Below, in pieces: positions 1 to 8,969 of a DNA stretch of 64,000 nt. The stretch lies in assembly GCF_003228315.1 (NCBI RefSeq), contig NZ_CP029693.1, positions 3,232,001 through 3,296,000 of the forward strand. The letters are read 5' to 3'. The notes under the pieces are model-generated. The model saw nothing but the letters and a program-made list of their open reading frames with translations, had not been told where the DNA came from and searched no databases. Numbering within the stretch: position 1 is the first letter of the stretch; every line of letters begins with the position of its first letter. Origin of the DNA: Pseudomonas putida. Lineage in GTDB: Bacteria > Pseudomonadota > Gammaproteobacteria > Pseudomonadales > Pseudomonadaceae. The translations under genes were made by a program, and so were the position numbers.

Positions 1-297
1 GCGCTTCATGAAGCGGTGGAAGTGTGTACGGGTCTTTTCCTTGAACGGCAGCGCCTCAAAGAAGGTGTCGACCAGGTAAGTCTTGCCGCGACCTACGCCG
101 CCCCAGAAATACAGGCCCTTGACCGGCGTCTGATCCTTCTTGCCAAACAGTTTGCCCAGCAGGCCTGGTTTGTTCTGCTCGGCCGCGACCAGATCGTCGT
201 ACAGGCGCTGCAAATGACGCACAGCCGTTTCCTGCGCAGCGTCATGGAAGAACTCCGGGCGTTTCAGATCAGCTTGATATCGTTCTAGGGGCGTCAT
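1..297 (-). CDS. zapE: Cell division protein ZapE (AFG1-like ATPase), N-terminal part
   Basis: Only the first 99 codons lie in the window; the gene runs off the left edge. The reverse-strand reading starts MTPLERYQADL and contains the Walker A motif GGVGRGKT followed by TYLVDTFFEALP and FHRFM, which is the signature of the AFG1/ZapE family. ZapE is an ATPase that associates with the FtsZ ring in Gram-negative bacteria and is thought to modulate constriction. The start ATG (295-297) lies just past the trpS terminator, so zapE and trpS are on the same strand but probably separate transcripts. The 3' end is missing from the window. Confidence 0.9.
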   Translation of the reverse strand, partial: MTPLERYQADLKRPEFFHDAAQETAVRHLQRLYDDLVAAEQNKPGLLGKLFGKKDQTPVKGLYFWGGVGRGKTYLVDTFFEALPFKEKTRTHFHRFMKR

Positions 298-314
298 AAT
301 TCGTTAGCAAGGCA

Positions 315-348
315 ACAAAAACGGGCCGTCACTTTAGCGATGGCCCGT
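315..348 (-). terminator. Intrinsic terminator after trpS
   Basis: Seven-base stem ACGGGCC (321-327) with GGCCCGT (342-348). Read on the minus strand it is followed by TTTTTG, so it fits a rho-independent terminator for the hydrolase-trpS transcript. Confidence 0.75.
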
Positions 349-387
349 GGGAATGGCAATCAACCCTTGGTCGGGTCGAGCCGTTGA

Positions 388-1743
388 TTATTCCTGAATC
401 GGCGTCAGCGCAATGCGCAGGGCGTCGATCGCACCGTCGCGCGCGGCGCTGTCAGCGAAAGCCGGGCTATCGCCGACGCACTCGCCTTCCAGCCAGACGC
501 TGAAGCTCAAGTCTTCGCTACGCACGTCCAATGGCTGGCCCGATTGCAGTTGCTTGGTCACCTGCCCGGCGGTTTTACCGTCAGCGAAGTTGCGCGATAG
601 CAGCAGTTGTTCACCATCGGCTGCCAGCAGGCGGAAGCGGAAGCTGCCGTCGTCTTCGCGGAAGCTGACGAAACGCGCGGCTTTCGCAGCTTTCTTCTTG
701 GTGGTCGCCGCCACTTGTGTCTGAGCGACGAAGGAGCGCAAGCCCACCGCTTCACGCAGCTCGTGAAGGAACGGCGTCGCCACCGCACGGGCCTTTTTCG
801 CACCGTGCTGCAGGATGTCTTCCAGGTCCGCCGGGCGCTCGATCAGTTGTTGATAACGCTCACGGGACTCGCCCAGTTCGTTGTCCAGCAACTGGAACAG
901 GCGGTTCTTCGCCTCGCCCCAACCCAGGCCCTGCAGCAGTTCGCTACGGAACTCGTCGGCTTGCGCGGGGGTAGCAAAGGCCTGGAACAGGGTGAACAGG
1001 TGCGAATTGTCTGGATCTTTCGCTTCGCCCGGGGCACGGGAGTCGGTGACGATCCGCGAAATCGCGTCCTTCATCTCTTTGGCGCTGCTGAACAGCGGGA
1101 TGGTGTTGTCGTAGCTCTTCGACATCTTGCGACCGTCGAGGCCCGGCAACGTCGCCACACTTTCCTCGATCAGCGCCTCGGGCATGGTGAAGAACTCCTT
1201 GCCCTGGCCGAACAGGTGATTGAAGCGTTGACCGATGTCACGGGCCATTTCCACGTGCTGGATCTGGTCGCGACCGACCGGCACCTTGTGCGCGTTGAAC
1301 ATCAGAATGTCCGCGGCCATCAGCACCGGGTAGCTGTACAGGCCCATGGTGATACCGGCATCCGGGTCTTCACCGGTCTCGACGTTCTTGTCCACCGAAG
1401 CCTTGTAGGCGTGGGCGCGGTTGAGCAGGCCCTTGGCGGCGACGCAGGTCAGCAGCCAGGTCAGCTCGGGAATCTCCGGGATGTCGGACTGGCGGTAGAA
1501 GGTCACGCGATCCACATCCAGGCCACCGGCCAGCCAGGTCGCGGCGATTTCCAGACGCGAACGCTGAATGCGCAGCGGGTCATCGCATTTGATCAGGGCG
1601 TGATAGTCGGCCAGGAAGTAGAACGAATCGGCATTGCTGTCACGGCTGGCGACGATCGCCGGGCGGATGGCGCCAGCGTAGTTGCCCAGGTGCGGCGTGC
1701 CGGTGGTGGTAATGCCGGTGAGGATACGGGTACGAGTCGTCAT
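388..1743 (-). CDS. trpS: Tryptophanyl-tRNA synthetase
   Basis: Charges tRNATrp with tryptophan in the cytoplasm. It is a class I synthetase: the HIGH-type motif reads TPHLGNY near the N terminus and the KMSKS loop reads GRKMSKSYDN. At 451 residues it is longer than the roughly 330-residue bacterial core; the extra part is a C-terminal extension of about 100 residues, as in other pseudomonad TrpS proteins. The reading frame is open further upstream, but the ATG at 1743 starting MTTRTRILTG is preferred because family homology begins there. The gene follows an alpha/beta hydrolase by 24 bases and is probably cotranscribed with it. Confidence 0.95.
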   Translation of the reverse strand: MTTRTRILTGITTTGTPHLGNYAGAIRPAIVASRDSNADSFYFLADYHALIKCDDPLRIQRSRLEIAATWLAGGLDVDRVTFYRQSDIPEIPELTWLLTCVAAKGLLNRAHAYKASVDKNVETGEDPDAGITMGLYSYPVLMAADILMFNAHKVPVGRDQIQHVEMARDIGQRFNHLFGQGKEFFTMPEALIEESVATLPGLDGRKMSKSYDNTIPLFSSAKEMKDAISRIVTDSRAPGEAKDPDNSHLFTLFQAFATPAQADEFRSELLQGLGWGEAKNRLFQLLDNELGESRERYQQLIERPADLEDILQHGAKKARAVATPFLHELREAVGLRSFVAQTQVAATTKKKAAKAARFVSFREDDGSFRFRLLAADGEQLLLSRNFADGKTAGQVTKQLQSGQPLDVRSEDLSFSVWLEGECVGDSPAFADSAARDGAIDALRIALTPIQE

Positions 1744-1767
1744 GGGTAATCGCTTGTCAGACTGCAA

Positions 1768-2397
1768 TCAATTCGAAAGACGCGGCAGGATAAGATCCTT
1801 GAGATCGGTCAGCTTGCCATGAAAGAAGTGCCCGCATTCTGCCACTTTCAGCAGCTCATGGGGACGTTCCAGTTGTTCGGACCAGTCGTAGACGACTTGC
1901 GGGTCGATGACTTCGTCGGTTTCCGGCTGAATCAGGGTCAGTTCGCCCTGCTGCGGCAGTTGATCCTGATCGCCCAGGCGCATGACCGCTGGTGCGACCA
2001 TGAACAGGTGCTTGATCTGCTCGCCTCTGGCTTCCAGGCGTCCGCCGAGGCTGGCGGCGACAAAACCGCCGAAGGAGAAGCCGAACAGGGTCAGGGGCAG
2101 ATCCGGGTGCTTTTGCCGAAACCATGCCGCTGCGGCCTGGGCATCGTCGACTTCGCCCGTGCCCATGTCATGAGTGCCTTCGCTGGCGCCGACGCCACGG
2201 TAGTTGAAGCGCAGGGTGATCAGGCCGGCATCGCGGGCGGTACGCTGCAGGGTCGAGACCACTTTATTGAGCATGGTGCCGCCCTGCACCGGGTTCGGGT
2301 GGCAGATCAGCGCAATACCGCGCGGTTGCTCGTTATCCAGATAGAGGGCTTCCAGCTGCCCAACAGGGCCATCAATCACTACAGGGGTTTCACGCAT
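1768..2397 (-). CDS. Alpha/beta hydrolase (dienelactone-hydrolase-like)
   Basis: Small serine hydrolase of 209 residues with no known substrate. Visible family features are the HPNP segment after strand 3, the nucleophile elbow GFSFGG, an acid-bearing PETDEVI segment and a C-terminal GHFFHGK that carries the catalytic histidine. There is no signal peptide, so it should be cytosolic. The open frame extends to 2550, but the ATG at 2397 (MRETPVVIDG) matches where the conserved domain begins. It lies 24 bases upstream of trpS in the same direction, which suggests a two-gene operon. Its start faces the divergent zapG-like gene. Confidence 0.85.
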   Translation of the reverse strand: MRETPVVIDGPVGQLEALYLDNEQPRGIALICHPNPVQGGTMLNKVVSTLQRTARDAGLITLRFNYRGVGASEGTHDMGTGEVDDAQAAAAWFRQKHPDLPLTLFGFSFGGFVAASLGGRLEARGEQIKHLFMVAPAVMRLGDQDQLPQQGELTLIQPETDEVIDPQVVYDWSEQLERPHELLKVAECGHFFHGKLTDLKDLILPRLSN

Positions 2398-2541
2398 CAG
2401 CAAGGAAGGAACTCCGTGACCTCGAATCAGGTCGACTCGTCTAGCAAATTGTCTGCGACTGTCCATTGCGAGTGAATCGCGGTATACAGCGCAGGTTCGA
2501 GCCGTTAACGTAAAGCAAAGCCGTTTATAGAGGAAGGACTC

Positions 2542-2976
2542 GTGGAACACTCGCTCTTAGTTTGGTTGTTGCCGACTCTTGCCCTGGTTGTGGGTGTCGC
2601 CATTGGATTCCTGATCGCTCGCCTTGCGCCGAATGCCGCGCCTAGCAGCACGCAACGTCAGCTGGACGATATTCAGGAACGCTTCGACAGTTATCAGAAC
2701 GAAGTGGTGACCCACTTCAACAGCACTGCGACACTGGTCAAGAAACTGACTCAGAGCTATCAGGAAGTGCAGGATCATCTCGCCGAGGGCGCCAACCGCC
2801 TGGCCCTGGACGAGCAGACCCGCCAACGCTTGCTGGCCTCCCTGCACGCCGATGCGACGCAGGCTCCACGGGAACGCCTGACGCCACCGCGCAGTCAGGA
2901 ACCACCGCGCGACTACGCACCTAAAGCCCCGAACGCCCCGGGCATGCTCGATGAGCATTATGGTCTGAAGAAGTAA
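2542..2976 (+). CDS. zapG: YhcB/ZapG family (DUF1043) inner-membrane protein
   Basis: 144-residue protein with one N-terminal membrane helix (about residues 6-26), then a coiled-coil-like region (QRQLDDIQERFDSYQNE and onwards) and a proline-rich, charged tail. This is the layout of the DUF1043 family, whose E. coli member YhcB (ZapG) links cell-envelope growth and division. The start is a GTG at 2542, supported by the strong ribosome site AGGAAGG at 2531-2537. It is divergent from the alpha/beta hydrolase and ends at a bidirectional terminator. Confidence 0.85.
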   Translation: MEHSLLVWLLPTLALVVGVAIGFLIARLAPNAAPSSTQRQLDDIQERFDSYQNEVVTHFNSTATLVKKLTQSYQEVQDHLAEGANRLALDEQTRQRLLASLHADATQAPRERLTPPRSQEPPRDYAPKAPNAPGMLDEHYGLKK

Positions 2977-2991
2977 GCAAATTCAGGCGAA

Positions 2992-3031
2992 AAAAAACCG
3001 CCCGAGCCATTAAGGATCGGGCGGTTTTTTT
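2992..3031. terminator. Bidirectional intrinsic terminator
   Basis: Eight-base stem CCGCCCGA (2998-3005) with TCGGGCGG (3017-3024), preceded by an A-run and followed by a T-run. It separates two convergent genes and can end transcription from both sides. Confidence 0.9.
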
Positions 3032-3054
3032 ATGTCTGGGGTTCAGTCAGACAA

Positions 3055-3786
3055 TTATGGGTATTGCTGAACGTTGCCCTGCTGCTGGGCACCATACTGC
3101 TGCCCCGGAATCGCCTTGAGGTTGACCTCTACACGACGGTTCTGTGCACGGCCATTGACGTCGGCGTTGCTGGCAACCGGGCTATCCGGACCGGCGCCAC
3201 GGGCGCTCAGGTTGGTGCCACTCACACCTTGCGAGGTCAGGTAAGTCGCGACGCTCTGGGCCCGACGCTGGGACAGGTCCATGTTGTGCTGGCGGCTGCC
3301 GGTGCTGTCGGTGTAGCCGACGATTTCGATCTGGTTCTGGTTGAATTCCTTCAGCGAGCCGGCCAGGTTGTTCAGCGGCTGGTAGAAGCTTGGAGCGATG
3401 TTCGCCGAATCGGTGGCGAAAGTGATGTTGCCCGGCATGATCAGCTTGATCTGATCGCCCTGGCGCTGCACTTCAACGCCGGTGTTGGCCATGCTGGCGC
3501 GCAGTTTCTTCTCCTGCTGGTCAGCGTAGTAGCCGTAACCGGCGGCGGAAGCACCGACCACTGCGGCACCGATCAGCGCGCCCTTGCCACGGTTATCGTG
3601 GTTGATGGCGGCACCGGCCAGTGCACCGGCCAAGGCACCGAGGCCACCGTACTTGGCGGTTTTGCTCATGCCTTGCGAGCCACCATCAGCCTGCCCCTGA
3701 CTTCCGTCATATGGGTTGGGCGATGCACAACCGGACAACAGCGCCACGGCAGTAGCAACAATAATCAAACGACGGGTGGTGAACAT
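3055..3786 (-). CDS. OmpA family outer-membrane lipoprotein
   Basis: 243-residue lipoprotein. It has a lipid signal peptide with lipobox LLSGC, then a glycine-rich zipper region (about residues 45-90, GGLGALAGALAGAAI) and a C-terminal OmpA-like peptidoglycan-binding domain (about 110-230). The OmpA domain shows IEIVGYTDSTGS and SQRRAQSVATYL plus the closing NRRVEVNL. Such proteins anchor the outer membrane to peptidoglycan. The tail is rich in Gln/Gly. The gene stands alone: a terminator follows it and about 100 bases separate it from the metallo-hydrolase upstream. Confidence 0.9.
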   Translation of the reverse strand: MFTTRRLIIVATAVALLSGCASPNPYDGSQGQADGGSQGMSKTAKYGGLGALAGALAGAAINHDNRGKGALIGAAVVGASAAGYGYYADQQEKKLRASMANTGVEVQRQGDQIKLIMPGNITFATDSANIAPSFYQPLNNLAGSLKEFNQNQIEIVGYTDSTGSRQHNMDLSQRRAQSVATYLTSQGVSGTNLSARGAGPDSPVASNADVNGRAQNRRVEVNLKAIPGQQYGAQQQGNVQQYP

Positions 3787-3889
3787 GAAGAGCTCCTACT
3801 TTTTGCATTCTGTGGTGCAAAGGACGTAAGCATCGAACCTTTGCGGGCGTTGGATCATTTCGCCCGGGGAAAATTCCGCTTGTTACAAA

Positions 3890-4531
3890 TCAGGCCCGAA
3901 CGAACGGGTTCTCACGCATTTCATCGCCCAAGCGGGTGTCAGGGCCATGCCCGGCCACCACGATTGCCTCCTCATCGAGGGTATACAGGCGCTGCTTGAT
4001 CGAACGCACGATCGTCCCCTGATCGCCACCCCACAAATCCGTACGCCCGACTCCGCGACGGAACAAGGTGTCGCCGGCAATCAGCAGTTTAGCTTCCGAA
4101 AACCAGAAGCTCATGGAACCCGGCGTATGCCCTGGCGTGTGCAGGGCAACGCCGCAGCCACAAGCCAGTTCTTCATCGTCGGCCAACCAGCGATCCGGTG
4201 ATGGCACTGGCGTGTAGGGCACGCCGAACATCTGGCATTGCATTTCCAGATTGTCCCAGAGGAACTGATCTTCCTTGTGCAAATGCAGGGTTGCGCCGGT
4301 TTTCTCCTTCAACTGACCGGAAGCCAGGAAGTGATCGAGATGCGCGTGGGTGTGGATGATGCTGACCAGCTTCAGGCCCAGTGCTTCAAGCCGGGCAAGG
4401 ATCAGTTCGTGATTGCCGCCCGGATCAACGACGATGGCCTTTTTCGTGAGCGGATCGCCGATGATCGTGCAGTTGCACTGCAACGGGCCGACGGGGAAGG
4501 TTTCTCGGATAAGGGAAGGTTGCTGGGACAT
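3890..4531 (-). CDS. MBL-fold metallo-hydrolase (glyoxalase II/YcbL-like)
   Basis: 213-residue cytosolic enzyme of the metallo-beta-lactamase fold. The zinc motif THAHLDH is followed by HTPGHTPGS, AGDTLF and a C-terminal VAGHGPDT, which together supply the usual binuclear metal ligands. The size and motif spacing fit the short glyoxalase-II-like YcbL group rather than true GloB. The ATG at 4531 (MSQQPSLIRE) is taken as start because conserved sequence begins there; the frame is open 13 codons further. The physiological thioester substrate is not known. Confidence 0.85.
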   Translation of the reverse strand: MSQQPSLIRETFPVGPLQCNCTIIGDPLTKKAIVVDPGGNHELILARLEALGLKLVSIIHTHAHLDHFLASGQLKEKTGATLHLHKEDQFLWDNLEMQCQMFGVPYTPVPSPDRWLADDEELACGCGVALHTPGHTPGSMSFWFSEAKLLIAGDTLFRRGVGRTDLWGGDQGTIVRSIKQRLYTLDEEAIVVAGHGPDTRLGDEMRENPFVRA

Positions 4532-4616
4532 CGGGGCCTGCTCGATAAACGGGACGAGCGATTTTCGCACACTTGAGTATCGAGGGATTTACCGGGCGAT
4601 GTAACGTGAAAGTTCC

Positions 4617-7355
4617 TTAACCCAAAACCCCCAGTTCCTTCGCCCGCGCCACCGCCTGTGTCCGCCGCTCGACGCCAAGCTTGCTGTTGATATGGCTGGC
4701 GTGGGTCTTGACCGTGTGCAGGGAAATGAACAGCTGGTCGCTGATTTCCTGATTCGAGCAACCCTGTGCGATCAGGCGCAGGACTGCCAGTTCCCGGGTA
4801 CTCAGTTGCTCGGAAACAGGAGCGACCTCCAGGGCAGAACGCGCAGATTGTGCCGGAAGTTTATCGACGAGGTCCTGGGCAACGGTCGTCAACGCGCCGC
4901 ATGGCAACTGCCCGCGAAGCCAGTCGGGATGTTCAGCCAGCAACCTGTCGAAGGGTTGCAGAATGCCGCCGGCGGCAGCGTCCAGTGCGTGCCCCAATGC
5001 CTTGCGTGCCTCGGGCTCACGCCCGGCGCCGAGCAATAGCGAGACTTTTTGCGTCAATGCCATCGCGCTCAACATCTGCCGACCGGTTTGCTGGCCGTGC
5101 TCGAGCAGCGCATTCAAGCGTCCTTCGGCCAGCATGGGTTGCCCTTGAATCACTTCCAGCAAGGCTTGCTGCAACTCGATGTGCAACGGCAACTGCGGGT
5201 GGAATTCCGGTGGTGCGGCCGGGTGTTCTCCGTTGTAGGTCTGCCCCAGTCGCGCCAGCCAGGCTTCCGCCAGATCGATGCGCCCCTGGGCCAGCCACAG
5301 CTCGCATTTGACCAGGGTGATCATTGCCAGATAGTAAATCGGCGGCACGTCCCAGATGTGCATCAGTCGCTCGGCTTCGGCCAGCTCGGCAAAGGCCTTG
5401 GCGAACTCCCCGCTGCTGCCTTCGAGCCGGGCAATCACGCAATGGCCGATCAGCACACTGATATCGCGACAGGCCCGCGCTTCGCTCAAGCCGACCTGCA
5501 AGCGCTGGCGCGCGGCGTGCGGTTGCAGGCGCAGCGCCAGCAGAAAACCCTCGTACAACGTCAACCGTGCGCGAACGGCATACAGGCGTTGCGGTGACAG
5601 CCCTTGCAGGCGACGCAGCCCCTGCCGGACTTCATCCATGGCGCGAAGGATCTCCCCTCGCGCTTGCAGCACCCGCGCGCGGTCGTAATGGGTCAGCGCT
5701 TCGAACAACGGGTTGCCGACACGTTGTGCCAGCTCCAGGGAATCACGGTTCAACTGGCGTGCACGCCACAAGTCACCGTCGGCAATCGCCAGATTGGACA
5801 GCGTGGACAGGCACATCAAACGCTGGCCATAGCGTTTGGCGGGCAGGCTCTCCAGCGCTTCGGTGCAATAGCGCAGCGTGAGTTCACGATTGCCGCGCCC
5901 GCGGGCGATGATCCCGCTAAGGGCCAGCCATTGGGCCAGCATCGACTTTTGCGCAGTGGCCGATGGCGCCGGCAGGAAACGGCTCAAATGCGCGGCCAAT
6001 TCCTCAGCAGCGTCCAGCTGACAGGCCAACCCCAACGCCCAGCTGTAGAGCACGATCAGCCGTGGCGTGCTGATCAGCAGGCTGTCAGGCAAGTCCATTT
6101 TCCAGCGCAGCAACATGCCGACATTCTGCTCGGCCAGCAGTTGCTCTTCCGAAAGGTTTTGCACCAGGTTCGCCGCGACATCCAGATGTCCGGCGCGCAA
6201 TGCCTGCTCTACCGCCTCGTCAAGCAAACCCTGAGCATTGAACCAGCGGCAGGCACGCAAGTGCAGGCTCGCAGCCGGCACCATCGACTGGACGGCAGGC
6301 CGCGAACGCAACAGATCGGAAAACAGATGGTGATAGCGATACCAGTGACCATGCTCATCCAGCGGCACCAGAAACACCTGATGAGCCGCCAGGAAGCGCA
6401 GGATTTCAGCGCTGTCGTGGGCATCGCGAACGGCGTCGCACAGTTCGCTGCAGAAACGCTCCTGGGGCGCGGTGTCGTAGAGGAAAGCTTGCACTTCGGC
6501 GGGCAGGCAATCGATGACTTCTTCAAGCAGGTAGTCGCGGATCAGCCCTTCCCCACCGTGAAGCGTCTGGGGCAGTGCGCCATGAGTGCCGGCTTCCGAC
6601 GCTGCCAGCAGCCAGAAACGCAATCCGGCGACCCAGCCTTCACTGCGTTGGATCAGCGCTTCCAGCGCCTCGCCACGCAGGGAGCTGCTGTGGCGATCGA
6701 GCAAGCTCAGGGCTTCGTCATGGGTCAGACGCAGGTCCTGTTCATGCAACTCCAGCAACTGCCGCGACAGGCGCAGGCGCGCCAGATGCCAGTCAGGTCG
6801 CTGACGGCTGGTGACCATCACCAGTAAACCGTCGGGAAGGTGATTGAGGAAAAACTGCAGGCAACGATCGAGTACCGGCCCCTGGGCCAGATGATAGTCA
6901 TCGAGCACCAGTAACAGCGGCGTTGCTGTCGACAGCTGCACGGCCAGTTCATCGAGCAATCCGTCGAGCCATTCCTCGAAGGCAAAAGGCTGATGGCGCT
7001 GGCGCATTTTCAGCAGCCCCAGGGACTGCCTGCCCAATTGCGGGTAAAAGTCCTGCAGGCCCTCGAGCAGCCGTTCGAGGAAGCGGCCAGGATCACTGTC
7101 CCGTGGACTCAACCCCAGCCACAAGCTCTGCCAATGACCCGGCAGCGACTGGCAGAACTCCACCGCCAACGAGCTCTTGCCGAACCCCGCTGGCGCACTC
7201 ACCAATAGCAGCCGGCCATCGAGCCCCGCGCTCAGACGTTCGCAAAGCCGCGGACGCAGCACATGACCATCGGGCAATGGCGGTCGATAAAAACGCCCGT
7301 CCAACGCCGCGATAGCGATGCTTGCAGGACCTGGTGGTGGGGACAGATCAGTCAT
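4617..7355 (-). CDS. MalT-like STAND regulator with LuxR-type DNA-binding domain
   Basis: Large transcription activator of 912 residues. The N-terminal third is a STAND/AAA-type NTPase with Walker A APAGFGKS at about 54-61 and Walker B LLLVLDDYH near 150. A long helical repeat region that senses the inducer in MalT follows. The last 65 residues are a LuxR helix-turn-helix (LSTRELAVLRLIAQG ... SLHTVKTHASHI). By family analogy it oligomerises on ATP and inducer binding and activates promoters nearby. Its neighbours, a DUF1329-DUF1302-acyl-CoA ligase set on the same strand, are the obvious candidate targets. The inducer is unknown; a fatty acid or acyl-CoA is an inference from context. Confidence 0.88.
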   Translation of the reverse strand: MTDLSPPPGPASIAIAALDGRFYRPPLPDGHVLRPRLCERLSAGLDGRLLLVSAPAGFGKSSLAVEFCQSLPGHWQSLWLGLSPRDSDPGRFLERLLEGLQDFYPQLGRQSLGLLKMRQRHQPFAFEEWLDGLLDELAVQLSTATPLLLVLDDYHLAQGPVLDRCLQFFLNHLPDGLLVMVTSRQRPDWHLARLRLSRQLLELHEQDLRLTHDEALSLLDRHSSSLRGEALEALIQRSEGWVAGLRFWLLAASEAGTHGALPQTLHGGEGLIRDYLLEEVIDCLPAEVQAFLYDTAPQERFCSELCDAVRDAHDSAEILRFLAAHQVFLVPLDEHGHWYRYHHLFSDLLRSRPAVQSMVPAASLHLRACRWFNAQGLLDEAVEQALRAGHLDVAANLVQNLSEEQLLAEQNVGMLLRWKMDLPDSLLISTPRLIVLYSWALGLACQLDAAEELAAHLSRFLPAPSATAQKSMLAQWLALSGIIARGRGNRELTLRYCTEALESLPAKRYGQRLMCLSTLSNLAIADGDLWRARQLNRDSLELAQRVGNPLFEALTHYDRARVLQARGEILRAMDEVRQGLRRLQGLSPQRLYAVRARLTLYEGFLLALRLQPHAARQRLQVGLSEARACRDISVLIGHCVIARLEGSSGEFAKAFAELAEAERLMHIWDVPPIYYLAMITLVKCELWLAQGRIDLAEAWLARLGQTYNGEHPAAPPEFHPQLPLHIELQQALLEVIQGQPMLAEGRLNALLEHGQQTGRQMLSAMALTQKVSLLLGAGREPEARKALGHALDAAAGGILQPFDRLLAEHPDWLRGQLPCGALTTVAQDLVDKLPAQSARSALEVAPVSEQLSTRELAVLRLIAQGCSNQEISDQLFISLHTVKTHASHINSKLGVERRTQAVARAKELGVLG

Positions 7356-7516
7356 GGCCGGCTCTTGTTGAATTGCAGGTGGCGGCGTTGCAGATGTCCG
7401 CAGACTAGCGGTAAACGATGAGGGAATGAAGATAATTGCTACAAATGGCTACAAAAAGACTACGAACAAAATTATCTCCGCCTGTAACGCAACGTTGTTC
7501 ACGGAAAGATCGCCAT

Positions 7517-7547
7517 AAAAAAACGCCCCGAACCAGTCGGGGCGTTT
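7517..7547 (-). terminator. Intrinsic terminator after the DUF1302-DUF1329 operon
   Basis: A perfect 11-base stem, 7521-7531 with 7537-7547, and a five-base loop. On the minus strand it is followed by a T-run. It separates the DUF1329 gene from the regulator gene downstream. Confidence 0.9.
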
Positions 7548-7576
7548 CAGAGGATGCGGCCTCGGTTTACTGACGC

Positions 7577-8941
7577 TTAACGAATGCCATCCTGACGCAG
7601 GGCGTTCGGGGTGAAGTCCGCGGTGGTCGCGGTGAAGCCGAAGTCATATGCCGACTTCTCTTCGTTCTTCATGCCCAGTGCCAGATAGCGACCCGACTGC
7701 AGGTCGTACAGGGCTTCCAGGGTGTACCACGGCACCTGAACGTTGTAGTAAGGCTGGGCATGAGCTTCCGCCACGCGCCAGAGCTGGTTGCGACCGTCGT
7801 AGTGGTCGATCACCGCCGCTTGCCAGGTGTCTTCGTCGATGTAGAAGTCACGCTTGGCGTAGATGTGGCGCTGACCTTCCTTCAAAGTCGCCACCACGTG
7901 CCAGACGCGACGCAACTCGTAACGGGCCAGATCCTGGTTGATGTGACCTGCCTTGATGATGTCGGCGTACTTGAGCTTCGGATCGTCGAGCTTGTAAGCG
8001 TCGGAGGCGATGTACATCTCTTTCTTGCCTTCCAGCTTCCAGTCGTAACGATCCGGCGCACCGTTGTACATGTCGAGGTTGTCGGAAGTGCGCAGACCGT
8101 CGGCGGCTGTACCCGGGCCGTCATAGGACACTTGCGGTGCACGACGCACACGACGCTGACCGGCGTTGTAGACCCACGCCGAACGCGGCTCGGCGACCTG
8201 GTCGAGGGTTTCGTGCACTAGCAGCACACCACCGGCCAGACGTGCCGGCGCGGTCACTTTCTGCTTGAAGTAGAACAGGATGTTGCCCGGGTTCTTCGGA
8301 TCGTAATCCTTCATCTTGTCGCGGAACACGAACTGGTCCTGGAAGTACACCAGGCTGAACGAGCCGTTGGCCTGCGGCGTGGCCTGAGTGACCAGTCGAG
8401 TCACGCTGCCGCCGCGATAGCGGGTGATGTGGTTCCAGATCACCTCGACACCGCTTTTCGGAATCGGAAACGGTACGGCGGTCTCGAAGTTCTTCAGCCC
8501 GTTGCCACCGGATACCAGCTCTGTGTTGGTGGCGTTTTTCTTGATGGCGGCGAACACGTCATCCGGCACGGTCGCACCGCGATGGGACGGGTAGACCGGC
8601 ATCTTGTAGGTGTCCGGGTAGCGCTTGAACATCGCGTACTGGCCAGGTGCGAGCTTGTCCTTGTACTGCTCGACGTTCTGCGCCGTGATGGTGAACAACG
8701 GCTTTTCACTGGCGAACGGATCGGACAGGAAGCCCTTGCTGTCGACGGTGCCGGCATTCTTCGGCAGCGGTTTCCAGGCCGGGATCGAACCGTCGGCGTT
8801 ACCCGCCATTTCCGCGCCCATCGGGGTCAGGCTCTTGCCCAGCTTGTCCGCTTCGGCCGCCGGGACTGCCGCCATTACGCTGGTCGCCAGCAGCGAAAGT
8901 CCCAGAACACCGGCGTGGAACAGACTTTTTGTAATTTTCAT
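7577..8941 (-). CDS. DUF1329 periplasmic protein
   Basis: 454 residues with a clear Sec signal peptide (cleavage after SVMA). The rest is a DUF1329 domain, a family usually described as LolA/LolB-like and almost always encoded beside a DUF1302 protein, as here (28 bases downstream of it). No enzymatic motif is evident. Genetic work on such pairs points to movement of hydrophobic compounds such as fatty acids, sterols or their esters across the envelope, but the biochemical role is not settled. Here the nearby acyl-CoA ligase suggests a fatty-acid cargo, which is an inference. Confidence 0.88.
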   Translation of the reverse strand: MKITKSLFHAGVLGLSLLATSVMAAVPAAEADKLGKSLTPMGAEMAGNADGSIPAWKPLPKNAGTVDSKGFLSDPFASEKPLFTITAQNVEQYKDKLAPGQYAMFKRYPDTYKMPVYPSHRGATVPDDVFAAIKKNATNTELVSGGNGLKNFETAVPFPIPKSGVEVIWNHITRYRGGSVTRLVTQATPQANGSFSLVYFQDQFVFRDKMKDYDPKNPGNILFYFKQKVTAPARLAGGVLLVHETLDQVAEPRSAWVYNAGQRRVRRAPQVSYDGPGTAADGLRTSDNLDMYNGAPDRYDWKLEGKKEMYIASDAYKLDDPKLKYADIIKAGHINQDLARYELRRVWHVVATLKEGQRHIYAKRDFYIDEDTWQAAVIDHYDGRNQLWRVAEAHAQPYYNVQVPWYTLEALYDLQSGRYLALGMKNEEKSAYDFGFTATTADFTPNALRQDGIR

Positions 8942-8969
8942 GTGTGTACTCGTCCTGAAAATACAGTGC

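Noticed and set aside
607-1749. Long plus-strand reading frame opposite trpS
   Set aside because: It is a shadow of trpS caused by high GC; the protein is low-complexity and trpS has all synthetase motifs.
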